A stretch of DNA of 64,000 nt from assembly GCA_004297775.1 (NCBI GenBank), contig SCUE01000025.1:1-64000 (forward strand). Direction: 5' to 3'. This DNA is from Chloroflexota bacterium (lineage in GTDB: Bacteria > Chloroflexota > UBA6077 > FW602-bin22). A program made the translations under genes and the position numbers. Shown here in pieces: positions 62,929 through 64,000 of the stretch (the stretch's first letter is position 1; each line of letters opens with the position of its first letter). Under the pieces are notes generated by a model. The model worked only from the letters and a program-made list of their open reading frames with translations. It searched no databases and was not told the origin of the DNA.

Positions 62929-64000
62929 CTGGCCACGAACATCCGCGCCGGCCTCGTCGGGGCCGGCTGGATGGGCCACGTTCACGCGCGATCGTGGACG
63001 GCCAACGCGCCGCGAGGACACATTACCGCCGTCTTCGACGTGTCCGAGGAGCGCGCTCGCGCACTGTCAGACCAGCACACCGGTGGCAAGGCGCGCGTGT
63101 ACCGCGATCTTGGCAGCCTGCTGGCCGATCCCGAGATCGACGCCATCGATATCTGTCTGCCGCACCACCTTCACGCCGACGCGGTCGTCCGCGCGGCCAA
63201 TGCCGGCAAGCACGTCATGTGCGAGAAGCCGATCTGCCTCACATTCGACGAATTGAAGTTGATCCGGCGCGCGATCGACGATGCCGGCGTCACGTTCGTC
63301 GCCGCGCACAATAACCTCTTCGCGCTTCCGCTCATCGAGGCGCGCCGAATGATCGGTGAGGGCGTCCTCGGACGACTCCACCACATCCGATCGAACGAGG
63401 TGGGGCGAAACAGTTCGATGCGAACGCGTCATGCGCCGGTTCGCCTCGCTGCCGGGGAGAGCACCTTCGCCTGGAGGCTCGATCCGGCCCGAATGGGCGG
63501 CGCCGAACTCCTCGATACCGGCTGGCACGGCGCCTATCGCATGCTCGCCCTCGCGGCGGCGGCGAACGACGAACAGGAAGATCGGCCGGTCGAGGTCGTG
63601 GCGTTGCTGAGCAACTACTACATGACCGAGCTCCTGCCGGGCGAAGACACCGCCTCGGTGCTGGTGCGTTTCGCTTCCGGCGCTCAGGGTGTGCTGGTCA
63701 CCAGTTGGGCCTTCGGCGGACCCATGCCGAACTGGCAGTTCGAGGTCGCTGGTCAGCACGGCACACTCGCCGGCAATGTGACGAGCCTCGTTCACGCCGC
63801 CCACGGTTGGGCGAGTGCCGCCGAGCGAAGTTGGGACACCGTCCACGGCGAAACGTACGTCCGCGAGGTCACGCATTTCCTGGATGTCCTGCTCGACGGT
63901 GCGACATCGCGGGCAAGCTGGCATCACGCCGCGCGCACGCTGCAGGTGATTCGCGGCGCCTACCGATCGGCCGAGGAGCGACGGATCATTCCTCTGCCAG
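62929..64000 (+). CDS. Gfo/Idh/MocA family oxidoreductase, cut by the window end
   Basis: Read from CTG 62929 with AAGGCG upstream, it starts LATNIRAGLVGAGWMGHVHAR, the Rossmann GxGxxG, then DICLPHHLHADAVVRAANAGKHVMCEKPICLT (family EKP motif). The first ATG at 62971 would remove part of the Rossmann motif, so CTG or a mis-sequenced start is likely. The frame is open to 64000. Follows rpsU by ten bases. Substrate unknown, probably a sugar or inositol. Confidence 0.82.
   Translation, partial: MATNIRAGLVGAGWMGHVHARSWTANAPRGHITAVFDVSEERARALSDQHTGGKARVYRDLGSLLADPEIDAIDICLPHHLHADAVVRAANAGKHVMCEKPICLTFDELKLIRRAIDDAGVTFVAAHNNLFALPLIEARRMIGEGVLGRLHHIRSNEVGRNSSMRTRHAPVRLAAGESTFAWRLDPARMGGAELLDTGWHGAYRMLALAAAANDEQEDRPVEVVALLSNYYMTELLPGEDTASVLVRFASGAQGVLVTSWAFGGPMPNWQFEVAGQHGTLAGNVTSLVHAAHGWASAAERSWDTVHGETYVREVTHFLDVLLDGATSRASWHHAARTLQVIRGAYRSAEERRIIPLP

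Noticed and set aside
1..64000. tRNA or rRNA genes
   Set aside because: No cloverleaf-like GGTTCGAATCC arm with matching acceptor ends or rRNA-like conserved blocks were found; chance matches such as CGGTTCAAATCC near 23919 lie inside hsdR.

Overview
This is a GC-rich bacterial chromosome segment with short intergenic gaps and many GTG, TTG and probable CTG starts. No rRNA, tRNA or CRISPR array was seen. The gene content (HemQ-type heme operon with a HemA-HemC fusion, F420-type luciferase-like oxidoreductase, zinc-type L31, DUF1385, many NarL/LuxR regulators, many PIN toxins) suggests an environmental Chloroflexota-like organism. That assignment is inferred from content and style, not from a marker-gene tree.

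Layout. 0-6 kb: a decayed DUF433/PIN-like module, an NhaD-type antiporter, a nucleotidyltransferase, a polysaccharide deacetylase and a nitroreductase. 6.2-10.9 kb: eight tightly packed rightward genes that look like a phage tail or structural module, with strongly C-ending codons and no integrase, capsid or lysis gene. 11-20 kb: metabolic genes (GAF-PAS sensor protein, ThDP enzyme, DUF3500, DUF1080, two-subunit aconitase X, LLM oxidoreductase) plus a VapBC pair and a Uma2 protein. 20-32.6 kb: a defence and toxin-antitoxin island with a DUF433/PIN-like pair, a type I restriction system whose M and S subunits are fused, a HEPN/Toprim protein, an unknown protein paired with a PIN protein, and two further antitoxin-PIN pairs. 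33.2-42.4 kb: a leftward heme operon hemAC-hemD-hemB-hemL-hemE-hemH-hemQ with mostly 4-base overlaps, followed by a DUF362 protein.

42.4-48.7 kb is the most interesting part. A leftward NarL-type two-component system sits back to back with a rightward four-gene locus: a 67-residue Trp-containing small peptide, a polyprenyl-synthetase-like enzyme, a sensor kinase with a PDZ-like N-terminus and about ten membrane segments, and a LuxR-type regulator. This matches the parts list of the Bacillus comQXPA quorum-sensing system, with the order X-Q-P-A. Inverted repeats in the divergent spacer are candidate regulator sites.

48.8-64 kb: an archaeal-type ATPase preceded by four copies of a 14-base palindrome, DUF1385, the ribosomal protein genes rpmE-rpmA-rplU, a GH4 glycosidase, an ATPase/DUF4276 pair with a homopolymer frameshift, a sugar isomerase-like protein, two antitoxin-like genes without toxins, a CysS/MshC-like ligase, a histone-deacetylase-family protein, a membrane glycosyltransferase-like gene broken by two in-frame stops, rpsU, and a Gfo/Idh/MocA oxidoreductase cut by the window end.
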